64,000 nucleotides of DNA from Vanessa cardui (GCF_905220365.1 NC_061137.1:10806001-10870000), one strand, 5' to 3'. Positions 50,201 to 57,424 are shown, numbered from the stretch's first letter. Notes: a model not told the origin generated them from the letters alone. Numbers and translations are program-made.

Positions 50201-52365
50201 GATCACAATGTAAGTAGCTAAATCACTTGTGTTATGGAAAATCAGAAGTAACGACGGTACCATAAACACCCAGACCCAAAACAATATAGAAAACTAATGA
50301 TAATCTGCATCGACTCAGCCGGGAATCGAACCCAGGACTTCGGAGCGGCGTAGCCATGAAAACCGGTGTATACACCATTCGACCACGGAGGTCGTCGATC
50401 GTAGTTGTTTGGCGGAATATCTGATAAATGGGTAGCATCTACTTAATCGGACTTGTTCAATAGTCTACCGCCGAATAAAAAATAAACTAAGATAACCTGT
50501 TAGTTCCATTTATGTAAAATAAGTATCCAATTTGAATATGGATCCCAAATTTGTAAAAAGTCGTCCAATAATAATAAAAGTTGTTCAAATTGGTTGGTTT
50601 CAGATAACCTTGTCCTTTTGAGTATATTGTTTTGAAATATTAATGTTACTGATACACAAAATATTGATTTAAAAAGTGTAGTTCATATTGAATATTATTC
50701 AATAAAAATCAATACAATACTTTGAATCTTACTAACTTAAACCCGGTCTTTCAAAACGACATAATTTTATTACGTCGCAAACAATAATCAAAAATCAAAA
50801 TCAAAATAAACTTTATTCAAGTAGGCTTTTAGAAGCACTTTTGAATCGTCATTTTACAATTAAGTGAAGCTACCACCGGTTCGGAGAGTAGATTCTACCG
50901 AGAAGAACCGGCAAGAAACTCAGTAGTTACTCTTTTTCAACATTTAAAAAATACAAAGTAAAGTTAGTTAAAAACAATTATTTAAATTAATATATCCTAC
51001 TTGGAAGTCAGCATTGTGTTAAAGCTGATTATAAATACCTTTAGGGCAACTGATCGTATAGATAGGTAGCTAATGATTCAATTATCCATAAAAACTAATT
51101 CCAAATTAAATTGATCAATGAAATATTGAACGAAGCTTCTATAATTCGAGTACAATCGAACATAACTGACAACCAAGAATTCAATTCTCTATTGAGATTG
51201 ATAATTTTGACGACCTCCATGGTCGAGTGGTATGTACACCGGTTTTCATGGGTACGCCACTCTGAGGTCCTGGGTTCGATTCCCGACCGAGTCGATGTAG
51301 ATTACCATTAGTTTTCTATGTTGTCTTGGGTCTGGGTGTTTGTGGTACCGTCGTTACTTCTGATATCCATAACACAAGTGCTTCAGCTACTTACATTGGG
51401 ATCAGAGTAATGTATGTGATGTTGTCTTATCTTAATTTAACTATTAATTAATTGTATTTATCGAATCATAGTAGTTAATTTTATTATGCTGAGTTCTGAT
51501 GTTTTAAATCTGAAATGATATGCTCGATGATGTTGCTGTCGCATAATAATCTAAATTCAATGACTCACAGCTAAACTAGCTCGGTTTTATTGCTGCATAC
51601 GAACGTCAGCAGTGCTAAGCTAAATTGCTAGATAAATATTCGGGTATAGTTATGATTTGCATGCTGAACAATGTCTACGTATCAGGTGAAACTATGATAC
51701 ACTCGCTGTATCAGAATGGTTCAACAAGCTCTAATTTATTCCCTCTTGAGAATTCCCTTTACCAGCAGGAATATATTATCGGCAAGCACTTTATGTTACA
51801 ATCAAACAACTAAGTATCAAACAGAAAATAGACCTAACGATTTTAAGTTGTAGTAAAAATTTAACTTAAAATTTAACTGGGTCGAGATGGCCCAGTGGTT
51901 AGATCGCGTGCATCTTAGCCGATGATTGCGGGTTCAAACCTAGGCAAGCACCGCTGATTCATGTGCATAATTTGTCTTTATAATTCATCTCGTGCTCAGC
52001 GGTGAAGGAAAACATCGTGAGGAAACCTGCATGTGACAAATTTCATAGAAATTCTGCCACATGTGTATTCCACCAACCCGCATTGGAACAGCATGGTGGA
52101 ATATGTTCCAAACCTTCTCCTCAAAGGGAGAGGAGGCCTTTAGCCCAGCAGTGGGAAATTACAGGCTGTTGTTGTTGTTTGTTGTTTTGTAAAAATTTAA
52201 CTTACCGAGTAAGGCCATGAAGAAACCGTACAGCACACACATGGTGTGTCCAAAAACCCACCGATGGAATAGCGCAGAGATGAGTGTTAGAGGATTACCA
52301 AGCACTGATACCGAGAAATCTGAGCAGACAAGGTTGAACAGTATGATATTCAGCGGTGTCCATAA
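28395..52365 (-). CDS. ciliary-type opsin (pteropsin-like c-opsin), 3' six exons of the gene
   Basis: Exons on the minus strand, in order: 52365-52206, 40969-40774, 31269-31137, 30520-30380, 29378-29289, 29201-28395. All splice sites are GT-AG and all phases join, giving about 508 residues from helix 2 to the stop. Known: opsins are retinal-binding G-protein-coupled receptors; insect pteropsins are non-visual, brain-expressed c-opsins. Seen: the Schiff-base lysine in ALVAKSS (codon 29337-29339), ERY at the end of helix 3 (FERYLMVTRP), WTPY in helix 6, the disulfide cysteines (GHTMC and ISCSVNW), and NTQFR opening helix 8 where vertebrate c-opsins have NKQFR. The helix-3 counterion site is tyrosine (MCVLY), while glutamate lies six residues before the second disulfide cysteine (NEAANISC), equivalent to bovine E181: the ancestral counterion arrangement. 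Helix 7 has DPLIY instead of NPxxY. The 268-residue cytoplasmic tail is long for an opsin. Exon 1 (N-terminus, helix 1) was not found. Introns are 11.2 kb, 9.5 kb, 616, 1001 and 87 bp. Confidence 0.95.
29289..29378 (-). CDS. opsin exon: helix 7 with retinal-binding lysine
   Basis: Thirty codons, both junctions phase 0: VSPGAGVIPALVAKSSICYD then PLIYVGMNTQ. The lysine is the chromophore attachment site. The NPxxY asparagine is replaced by D. Confidence 0.97.
30218..30362. mobile_element. MITE in opsin intron 5, next to the exon-5 donor
   Basis: The ends ATTACAGTTATTAAATAGGG and the reverse complement of CGTATTTAATAACTGTAAT form terminal inverted repeats of roughly 25-30 bp. The interior contains GGTGGAGCTCGATATTCCGA and the small palindrome GAGACGAGAGTCTCGTG. 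Relatives are at 2301-2395 and 35596-35710. Confidence 0.82.
30380..30520 (-). CDS. opsin exon: helix 6
   Basis: Acceptor TTTTTGGCAG, donor GGCATT|GTAAGT, phase 0 on both sides, 47 codons. It reads NAQRLGRVSRAEARATAMVF, then IMIISFTVAWTPYSLFALME. SRAEARAT is the G-protein-facing end of helix 6. Confidence 0.97.
31137..31269 (-). CDS. opsin exon: extracellular loop 2 end and helix 5
   Basis: Acceptor TGTTACAG completes the serine codon AG|T. It reads CSVNWHEQSKNTLTYILFLF, then AMGQIVPLSVITFSYVNII and RTMKR. Donor AGG|GTAAAT, phase 0. The first cysteine is the conserved disulfide partner. Confidence 0.97.
31320..31570 (+). pseudogene. CR1-like LINE 3' end split by an S2 SINE
   Basis: ACCTTCAAGAAAAGCGTCCT matches 19890-19915. 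After the SINE, GTGTTGCATTCAATGGGCGG and TTCCATCAGGTGAGACTCCT resume the same element. It lies in opsin intron 3, about 50 bp outside exon 4. Confidence 0.68.
31370..31478 (+). mobile_element. S2 SINE, 3'-truncated, nested in the LINE end
   Basis: GCGACCTCCGTGGTCGAGTA through GATTCCCGGCCGAGTCAATG, stopping at ATTAGTTTACCAATGCC. The 3' half is absent. Confidence 0.82.
31619..31903 (-). mobile_element. S1 tRNA-derived SINE in opsin intron 3
   Basis: Starts with the AATAACAACAAC tail and ends at GGCCATCTCGGCTCTT. The B-box area is damaged (GTGGTACCCGCAATCATCGG). Confidence 0.85.
31904..34361. other. opsin intron 3, no feature recognised except SINE crumbs
   Basis: AT-rich. CCCAGCAGTGGGAATTTTAC near 33330 is a 3' crumb of S1. 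The stretch 32320-32540 repeats GAGGTCG/ACGAGGTC several times but matches nothing I know. Confidence 0.4.
34362..34505. mobile_element. MITE (CCCGACGTTTCGAGCAC family), worn copy
   Basis: AAACTAATTTTAACGGATTT, then CATCCCGACGTTTCGAGCAC and TTCGTGGTCACAGGTAGACT. The better-preserved relative is at 55694-55827, in the opposite orientation. Confidence 0.65.
34905..35140. repeat. S1 SINE 3' fragment (+) joined to CR1-like LINE 3' end (-)
   Basis: 34905-35001 is TTCTCCTCAAAGGGAGAGGA to ACAGACTGTTGTTGTTG. From 35003, GGCTATTACAAGCACTTTTG to AACCAGCAAGAAATTCAGTA is the reverse LINE end also found at 50776-50960. The open frame across the join is an artefact. F5-like heads lie near 34800 and 35410. 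Confidence 0.7.
35596..35710 (+). mobile_element. MITE fragment, family of 30218-30362
   Basis: ATTACAGTTATCAAATACGG, then ATATCGAGCTCCACCTAATA. The right terminal repeat is missing. Confidence 0.6.
36405..36690 (-). repeat. CR1-like LINE 3' end, relative of 7441-8237
   Basis: CTCAAATAACTTTATTCAAT, AGAAACGGCGAAAGAAACGC, GCCAGGAGGCCATTGTTTCA and TTTTGCACACAAGCGTTTCT run in the same order as 7445-7735, ending just inside the ORF end. Confidence 0.75.
36691..38088. other. opsin intron 3, no gene supported
   Basis: An 85-codon open frame at 37613-37870 has no recognisable motif and no splice logic with neighbours. The rest is AT-rich. Confidence 0.4.
38089..38395 (+). mobile_element. S1 tRNA-derived SINE
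   Basis: Head GCCGAGATGGCCCAGTGGCT, intact B-box GGTTCAAACCCAG, 3' end ATCACAGGCTGTTGTTG. Confidence 0.88.
38759..39057. mobile_element. 299-bp MITE with subterminal AATAAGGAATAAGGAACA repeats
   Basis: The left end GGCTCATTACACAATGAAAA and the right end TTTTCATTGTGTAATGGCC are inverted repeats with one or two changes. Inside both ends, AAGGAATAAGGAACAAG and CTTGTTCCTTATTC pair as a second inverted block. The core is CAGCGGTTGAATACCTGC on the reverse strand. No coding capacity. Only one copy is seen in the window. Confidence 0.8.
39058..39930. other. opsin intron 3, no feature recognised
   Basis: AT-rich sequence without an open frame or known repeat. Confidence 0.4.
39931..40225 (+). mobile_element. 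S3 element, full length with A-tail
   Basis: CACTTGGTGGTAGGGCTTTG through TGGCCCATATACTCGTCCGC to an A-rich end (ATAAAAAAAAAG). This is the best-preserved S3 copy here. Confidence 0.88.
40322..40443 (+). mobile_element. MITE fragment, family of 6940-7252
   Basis: AAGGCGCGATAGGGAACTAT, then GGTTTTACGAATTTGCCGAT and GTTGTGTCGTAC. The left terminal repeat is absent. Confidence 0.6.
40460..40680 (+). repeat. dispersed element, copy of 17960-18215
   Basis: AACAATTGTCGTTCTATTTC, AAATCCCTCTGTGTATTAGT, then GACGCGGCCGGGGACTTTGT. Confidence 0.55.
40774..40969 (-). CDS. opsin exon: helix 3 end, helix 4, extracellular loop 2
   Basis: Acceptor TCATTACAG completes glycine (G|GT). It reads ITSITTLTVISFERYLMVTR, then TSKGAALSVVFIWTYSLALT and TPPLMGWGNYVNEAANI. 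Donor ATAAG|GTGAGT (phase 2). ERY is the G-protein switch motif. Confidence 0.97.
41277..41505 (+). repeat. F4 dispersed element, diverged
   Basis: GCCCGGCTTCGCAAGGAAGG, TATGACGTCACATTATAACT, then GCATCAAAATGAGCTGCGTA and AGCGACTTAGTTTTATACTA. Confidence 0.6.
41506..42780. other. opsin intron 2, mostly unassigned
   Basis: 41965-42060 is a piece of F6 (ACGACTTCGTTCACGTTTGA, AGTTACTCCTTATTAGATC). A less AT-rich stretch at 42340-42480 carries a 91-codon open frame with no motif I recognise. Confidence 0.4.
42781..43038 (-). mobile_element. S1 tRNA-derived SINE
   Basis: CAACAACAATAACAACAGTC tail, GCTGTTCCAATGCAGATTGG, B-box as GGTTTGAACCCGCAATC. Confidence 0.85.
43039..43689. other. opsin intron 2, no gene seen
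   Basis: AT-rich. Near 43430, ACCCGCCCGCTTCGCTGGAT is the head of a TTCGC-type dispersed repeat. Confidence 0.35.
43690..45010 (-). pseudogene. Helitron replicase-helicase remnant
   Basis: Reading the minus strand from 45010 down, pieces appear in family order but in several frames with stops: RATETTHQQEIRLETNRIR (about 44930), MNIVCPYCHAMMFK (44710), ADRTPLNAEHERHFNAA then VAPEVTAVVV (44215-44130), and QLF-stop-QFIVDM then SGSPRHMHEYAQDALTYVSK (43930-43790). Known: these match the N-terminal helicase-like region of Helitron Rep/Hel proteins (R-ET--QR-RL repeats, C--CgA, H-FNaP--EVA, LFQQYIVD, GSPR-M----QDAM). A section between QFIVDM and SGSPR is deleted. The HUH nuclease and helicase are not seen. 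It lies in opsin intron 2. Confidence 0.82.
45011..45879. other. opsin intron 2, unassigned
   Basis: AT-rich. Short phrases such as CACAAAAATGTCTAATATGG and ATAGTAGTATAGATT suggest eroded dispersed repeats. No gene. Confidence 0.35.
45880..46226 (+). repeat. dispersed repeat with (GACA)n
   Basis: GTTGTACACGCGACGGAAGC, TGACATTTCCCTTCACTGTT, CCAAGTTTCGTTAAAATCCG, a (GACA)5 run near 46085-46103, then ATCAGTATCGACCCCTGATC. Only one copy is in the window, but it reads like a typical dispersed element. Confidence 0.5.
46278..46405 (+). repeat. F4 element 3' part with (ATG)n
   Basis: CAAAATCTGTTCTGTAATTT, then AGACAGACAGCGGTAGGCGA and TTTTATACTATGTAATGATG, ending in a GAT microsatellite. Confidence 0.55.
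46700..47035. other. overlapping open frames on both strands, origin unknown
   Basis: Minus strand: IEKFLCTTIWGVIISELISA leads to LVASAALMNLSSICGYCGE, a hydrophobic then cysteine-bearing stretch, ending near a run of 12 A that could be a retrotransposed tail. Plus strand: a 98-codon frame ends at MYR before CGGTAAGA, a fair donor, and starts after a T-run and CATCCAG, a fair acceptor. Neither is recognised; at most one can be a real exon. Confidence 0.25.
47036..48904. other. opsin intron 2, no gene seen
   Basis: A TG-rich patch at 47220-47280 (TATGTGTGCATGTCTCTGTC). The rest is AT-rich with no recognised element. Confidence 0.4.
48905..49030 (+). repeat. CR1-like LINE 3' end
   Basis: ACTGAGTTTCTTGCCGGTTC, TTCCGAACCGGTGGTAGCTT, TGACGATTCAAAAG. 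It is the plus-strand counterpart of 50776-50960. Confidence 0.65.
49361..49600 (+). mobile_element. S1 SINE, old degenerate copy
   Basis: GGCCGAAATAGTCCTGTGGT, then TCGTGAGGAAACCTACATC and AGTTGTGGGACATTTTGG. Confidence 0.6.
50165..50396 (-). mobile_element. S2 tRNA-derived SINE
   Basis: Tail ATAAATAAATATGAGTCAAC, B-box region GGGAATCGAACCCAGGAC, head end GACCACGGAGGTCGTC. Confidence 0.87.
50776..50960 (-). repeat. CR1-like LINE 3' end
   Basis: The reversed tail AATCAAAAATCAAAATCAAA is a (TTTTGA)n end, followed by AGAAGCACTTTTGAATCGTC, TACCACCGGTTCGGAGAGTA and AACCGGCAAGAAACTCAGTA. Confidence 0.7.
51209..51437 (+). mobile_element. S2 tRNA-derived SINE, near intact
   Basis: GACGACCTCCATGGTCGAGT, B-box GGGTTCGATTCCCGACCGAG, TCTGGGTGTTTGTGGTACCG, end TGTATGTGATGTTGTCTTAT. 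Confidence 0.9.
51881..52188 (+). mobile_element. S1 SINE abutting the opsin exon-2 donor, with 16-bp TSD
   Basis: Full-length S1 (head GTCGAGATGGCCCAGTGGTT, B-box GGTTCAAACCTAG, tail GTTGTTGTTGTTTGTTG). GTAAAAATTTAACTTA occurs at 51853-51868 and again at 52189-52204, an exact duplication. The right copy contains intron positions +2 to +17 of the opsin donor on the minus strand. Confidence 0.92.
52206..52365 (-). CDS. opsin first visible exon: helix 2 to helix 3
   Basis: Acceptor TTTCTTTACAG, phase 0. It reads LWTPLNIILFNLVCSDFSVS, then VLGNPLTLISALFHRWVFGH and TMCVLYGFFMALL. Donor CTCG|GTAAGT (phase 1). TMC holds the first disulfide cysteine, and the Y three residues on is the position of the vertebrate counterion. 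Confidence 0.97.
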
Positions 52366-52492
52366 CTGTAAAGAAAAAAAAAGGATTAAGTCATCTGGAA
52401 GTACTGTGTCATTGATAATTTTGTGTGACATAACATAATTTGTACATATATGAAATAATACGGATATATTTCTATTAATTCTATTGAAATCA

Positions 52493-52696
52493 TCAAAGTA
52501 TAGGAGATAATGTCGTAGGGCAAGCCCTTTTAATGGAATTCTTTGATGCTTGGGGATTACAAGCGATTAAAGCTGTGAAGGTGTTTTTCACCTTTTTATC
52601 TAATTTGATTATTTTTTCTTGTAAAACGTTATCCAAATTACGAATTGGTGAAATGTCAAGTGAGTTTGATGAGTGAAAAAGAGTTGTTCGTGACAA
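52493..52696 (-). pseudogene. Tc1/mariner-like transposase C-terminal fragment
   Basis: The open frame reads FHSSNSLDISPIRNLDNVLQ and continues EKIIKL. Known: W-P--SPDLNPIENLW--L is the block holding the third catalytic acidic residue of Tc1-type transposases. Several of its positions are changed (N to S, W to D), so this is a decayed fragment. Confidence 0.6.
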
Positions 52697-53892
52697 CTAT
52701 TGTTGATTTAAGAACGCTGTCTTACGCATATAAGTTAATTTTCAATGATGTATTTTGTATTGGAAAATAGGTTTTCATTTGTCTTCTCATACATATATTA
52801 CATGTTGGAACATACGAAGTTAAGAAGATCCAGGTTGAAAGTACTTATTCTGAAATTTTCTATTGACTCATGTACTAGATAAATTACTAGATTTTAATTG
52901 ATCAGAAAACAGGTACTTAATTCTGACGTTTGGTATTCTGTGAATAAAATGGCGAAGGAAAAAAGTAATGTTGTTTATTCTTTTAAAAAATAGGACTTAA
53001 AGCCAATATACACGCATCGTTTTTGGAAGAATTTAATTCACATCCCACTCGTAAAATATTGATAGACTATCCTATGTATTTATTTTTATTGATGACGCAT
53101 AACACATTGTGATATTTCACACTCGTGTTTTGCAGTGAGTTACGAGTTTTGTTCTTACGGAATATGGCACTACATAAATCGATCAATCAAGAAAAAATAT
53201 AGAATCTGCTGACATTATTCGTGTCTGGTTTATTTCAGGTAATATTGTTATCCTTCTGAAAACGAAATTGTCGTTTAGTCCCGAAAAAATGTTTGTTTAC
53301 TGGACCAAGTTAGGAAACTGGAAAATTAATTAAATTTATTCCGAAAATAATCGGCACTTGAAAAAATATTGGTTTAATTGAAAGCTACGGACAAAACGAA
53401 ACGATTTGAATAACCTTACTACCATTTGAAACTAAAACCGTTCGAACTAAGTTGGATAAAAATACGTGTACTGATGTTGCCAGTTAATTTAGTTAAAAAA
53501 AAAACCATTTTATTTGCAAATAAATTAAAGAACAACAGCATTTTGTTAGTTTAATTCATTTGTTAACTAATTTCTTTTTTTGTACTAGGACATGTAACAT
53601 TTTATTTTTGGTCCAAGTATTTTTTATGCGTAATATGACAAGAATTGATTGACGCGTGGGTTAAATGACCGAAATATAGCAAGGAATACATAATGTATTA
53701 TACGGCTTACTCCGTAAGGAGACTTAAGCCTTTCTTTGTATTTGAACGGCTTTTTAAAAAGGCAAAAAAGAGCAGATTGCTTGAGAGATAATACAATACG
53801 AGAGTATATGATAAGGACCTGACTAGAAATAAGAATAAAATTAAACGAAATATAAACAGGATTAGTAAAACTACGTTTAAAAGTCATTTAGG
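52697..53892. other. presumed opsin intron 1, no gene seen
   Basis: AT-rich. Positions 53630-53885 contain broken lysine/arginine-rich frames (FERLFKKAKKSRLLER) that may be an eroded LINE, but I cannot place them. Confidence 0.35.
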
Positions 53893-54160
53893 GCTAGCAA
53901 CCCGCCCCGGCTTCGCACGGGTGCAATACTGATACTAAATATACTACAGAATTTTTTTATTTACGACATCACATTACAAACTTCTAACATTGAAATTTTA
54001 TCTTTACTATATTGTCCATGTATTACATAGAAAAACCTGACTGTCGAATCATTCTATCTATTAAAAAAACTGCATCAAAATTCGTTGCGTAGTTTTAAAG
54101 ATTTAAGAATACATAGCGATTTTGTTTTAAACTGTTTAGTGATTATACCTATATAATGAA
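53893..54160 (+). repeat. F4 dispersed element
   Basis: CCCGCCCCGGCTTCGCACGG, TACGACATCACATTACAAAC, TCAAAATTCGTTGCGTAGTT, AGCGATTTTGTTTTAAACTG. Confidence 0.7.
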
Positions 54161-54300
54161 AGTATATGCACAGCCCAAACCGTTGGGTCAAATGGGTTGA
54201 ACTTTTTTACGATATTTTTATGGTATACAGATGAGAGATTTTACCAAAATTCATCTCTTAAGAAGGGTATATAGTGGTGGAAAGTTTGTATAGAAATGTC

Positions 54301-54600
54301 TTTTTTTTAATCTTTATTTGAAAAGAGGCTTTAGTCGCTGAGCGACTATGTCATCCCCATCGTTCTAATTTACAAATCACTAACTTCTTACCTTAATTAA
54401 TTTGATTATCATAGAGTACAAACTAATGGCCAGTTTGGATGAAGGATTAGACAAAATCAAATTACATAACCCAACACCATGTAAATTAATATCAAATTCT
54501 AATTCTAATGTATCACGTTCAGCTACAATCCGAGCACACTCCAATGCTTGAAAAACATCTTCCCTTTTATTGCATAATGAACAATTAGGAGATTGTACGG
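54301..54600 (-). mobile_element. 5'-truncated LINE, 300 bp, with 15-bp TSD
   Basis: On the minus strand an open frame of about 72 codons reads VQSPNCSLCNKREDVFQALE then CARIVAERD, a zinc-knuckle-like C-x2-C...C at the C-terminus of a Jockey/R1-group polymerase. It is followed by a 3' UTR with the hairpin TAGTCGCTCAGCGACTA, AATAAA and an A8 tail. TTGTATAGAAATGTC flanks it at 54286-54300 and 54601-54615. Confidence 0.85.
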
Positions 54601-54672
54601 TTGTATAGAAATGTCATAGTTCTGATTTATGAACAATGAAAATTAAAACTTAAGTTTTAGAACCAAAATAGC

Positions 54673-54933
54673 CTTTTGCATCTTAACCAGATTCAAACCC
54701 AGGCAATCACCACTGAATTTTCATCTGCTACATTTGTGTTTATAATTCATCTCGTGCTCGGCGGTGAAGGAAAACGTCGTGGTAAACCTGCATGTGTCTA
54801 ATTTCAACGAAATTCTGCCACATGTGTATCCACCAGCCCGCATCGGAGTAGCGTGGTGGAATATGCTCCAAACTTTCTTCTCAAAGAGAGAGGAGGCCTT
54901 GGCCCAGCAGTGGGAAATTTACAGGCTGTTATA
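54673..54933 (+). mobile_element. S1 SINE, head-truncated
   Basis: CATCTTAACCAGATTCAAAC through CGTCGTGGTAAACCTGCATG to GAAATTTACAGGCTGTTATA. Confidence 0.82.
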
Positions 54934-55693
54934 GTACTGTACTTAGGTTTATGTTAATACATGACAACAAACTGATTTTCTTTTTGAATTTGTATACTGT
55001 GTCATTATAAATAACAGATCATTAACCTTTGTCTACAAATCGTTCCCCAAATGTGAGACGCGGCAAAACTTTTTCGTTCATAATCTGATCCAACCCCGAT
55101 ATCAAAGAACAAAGGTAAATCATTATTTCCAGAAATTTCCAAGGCCGTTCTGTAGAAAATGATTGTTGATTCCTTTAGTCCGTAACTTTTGTACTTCGTA
55201 TGACATATATTATGTATTCAATGGAAAGTAAATCGCAAGAATCACACAGTGAAGTAGGTAAGGCCTCCTCTCCCTTTGAAGGTTTGAAGATAATTCTATC
55301 ACATTACTCAAAAAAGATAAATAGCAAAACTTGTGGATATATAGCAGATTTCATCGATAGATCGAAAATAGGCGCAGGCAGATTTCCTTTACTACAGAGC
55401 ACAAACTAAACACGCGGTATTAGCTAGGATTTGAACTCTCTATAATTGTCGTATGGCTTTGTGAAAGCCCGTCTGGGCACTGGTATCCACTCATCAGATA
55501 TTCTACCATTGAATATGAAAACATAAGCACTATGAGGGTAGCATTTTCTTAAAGAAAAAACCCTGTTTAAAATTAATGAAAATAAGTTGAACTAACGTTG
55601 TATTACGACTTAAAGGGTGAGTGAAACAATGACTTAAACCAAACAATTAGTTTACGTTGCTATAAGCATGTTTAAATTTTCGCGATTATTACA
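54934..55693. other. presumed opsin intron 1, repeat crumbs only
   Basis: AGGCCTCCTCTCCCTTTGAA near 55260 is a crumb of S1. GGCTTTGTGAAAGCCCGTCT near 55452-55515 is a piece of S3. The open frame at 55200-55409 is not recognised. Confidence 0.45.
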
Positions 55694-55827
55694 CATTTAA
55701 ATAAAACTAATTATAACGGTACGGTGTACCCGTGACCACGAACACTGCAAAGTGCTCGAAACGTCGGGATGTTTTAAAAATAATTAATATACGCGATTCA
55801 TCCGTTATAATTAGTTTTATTTAAATG
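55694..55827. mobile_element. 134-bp MITE with perfect 26-bp terminal inverted repeats
   Basis: 55694-55719 begins CATTTAAATAAAACTAATTA and ends ACGG; 55802-55827 is its exact reverse complement. The interior has GTGACCACGAACACTGCAAA and CTCGAAACGTCGGGATG. Confidence 0.88.
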
Positions 55828-57386
55828 TTTAAATTAATATTAAAAATCAGTCATTTTGTTTATTTCCATCGGCCTAATTGGAGTTCTAATTCTTCAAAGA
55901 AATCTTGTTTTCCAAGTCTATGTTACAGAAATTACACTTCGGCAAATGCTTTTTAATAGATTATTAATGATCTTACGAGATTAAACTACTGAAAGTTTTG
56001 ACTTATTGTGTAAAAAAATCGTTACATGATCATCAAATATAATTAAAATTACAAATGTTAAAATGTTGGACGACTTATTTTGGAAAAATAAGTGGATAAT
56101 TCCTAGATATTTTATATATACGTAAGCTTATCATTTTCAGAGACGTAACGCTAACACTTCACTTTCAAACTAATGAGATGTTACGTCAGCTATAGGTGTT
56201 TTCTGTGTCAGTAATTAATAAGCGGTTTGAAATTATTATATAATAAATTGTATTCCAATTGGAATACAAAAGGTAATTAACTTTGTATGGAAACAAAGAA
56301 CGTTGTTATGAGGATGGATTTTATAAAAAACAAAAAAGATGATTTATTTTAAATAGAGGTTCTAGTTTGTCCCTAATTGAATAGTTTTTATTGCATGAAA
56401 ATCGTTATTTTTGCATAAATATAATTTCATTTATTTTCACCAGCACTTTAACAATCACTCCATTGAAATTAAACATTGTACAATTAGATATAGTTAGGAA
56501 GTTGTTTATTTCTAGCAATTTAATCATGTAGTTATCAAGCACATATATTTTTATTCCACCGATCCTCATTGGAAATCAAATCTTCTCCTCAAATTAAAAC
56601 GCTGTTAATGTAAATGTAATGTAATTAGATATTTTGTAATTTATATTTAACACCAGTCAAAGTCTCAACGCTTAAAAAAATTATATAAAAGCGTTTTCTT
56701 CATTGAAAGCATCCAACAAATGTTTGAAATCAAAATTAATATACACTTCGTGTATCAATCAAATTAATGCGAAATAACTTAAAACTAAATACTTGACATT
56801 TTGTAATACGGCTATTGTAATAATCCTTTGAAAACGTCAAAAGTCAAATCTAGAACTGAAGCTCAATTAGTTTAACTAGTATTTTTGGCGATGCTTCTAA
56901 ATGTACGGGTGATTTTCATTTATAAAATGAAAATCACCCGAAATTTATAAAATTATATAAAACCTCTTTCGTTTTCTTAGTGTGAGGTAGCTTTATTTAT
57001 AATCTGTATACACGATAAAGATACTTAAAAAAATATTGATTAGTATTAAAAATATATGATCTTGAATAAACAAATTAAATTAAAATTATGACCCCAAGAT
57101 TGCTAAGGGCGTATCGATTTTCTCGACAAAGATAATATATCTACAACTAGCTGTTTCTAGCAATGTAATGAAGCAAATGTATATTTAGTTATGATAATAA
57201 ATCTAAAAAATAATTAAAATACTTGTATAAACTCAGTTATTCAATATTCAATGAATAAAATGTTATATAAACTGTGACCTAATCTCGGAATACCACAGAA
57301 GGGAATCGTCACCAATATTTATGAAACTTTAGTTGTCAAACTATTATTGTACATGACGTAATTAACGAACGAAATAAAAATTTCGC
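55828..57386. other. presumed opsin intron 1, no gene seen
   Basis: AT-rich, no open frame. Contains the hairpin annotated separately at 56906-56940. Confidence 0.4.
56906..56940. repeat. perfect 15-bp hairpin
   Basis: CGGGTGATTTTCATT, a 5-base loop TATAA, then AATGAAAATCACCCG. There is no T-run or gene end beside it. Confidence 0.95.
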
Positions 57387-57424
57387 ATGCACGCGTTCTA
57401 ACCACTGGGCCATCTCTGCTCTCT
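57387..57424 (-). mobile_element. S1 SINE head fragment
   Basis: GCATGCACGCGTTCTAACCA, then CTGGGCCATCTCTGCTCTC: only the first ~38 bp of the tRNA-like head. Confidence 0.7.

Noticed and set aside
52170..52190. CRISPR-like or functional tandem repeat (TTG)n
   Set aside because: It is the simple-repeat tail of the S1 SINE; similar tails occur at 8611, 31619 and 42781.
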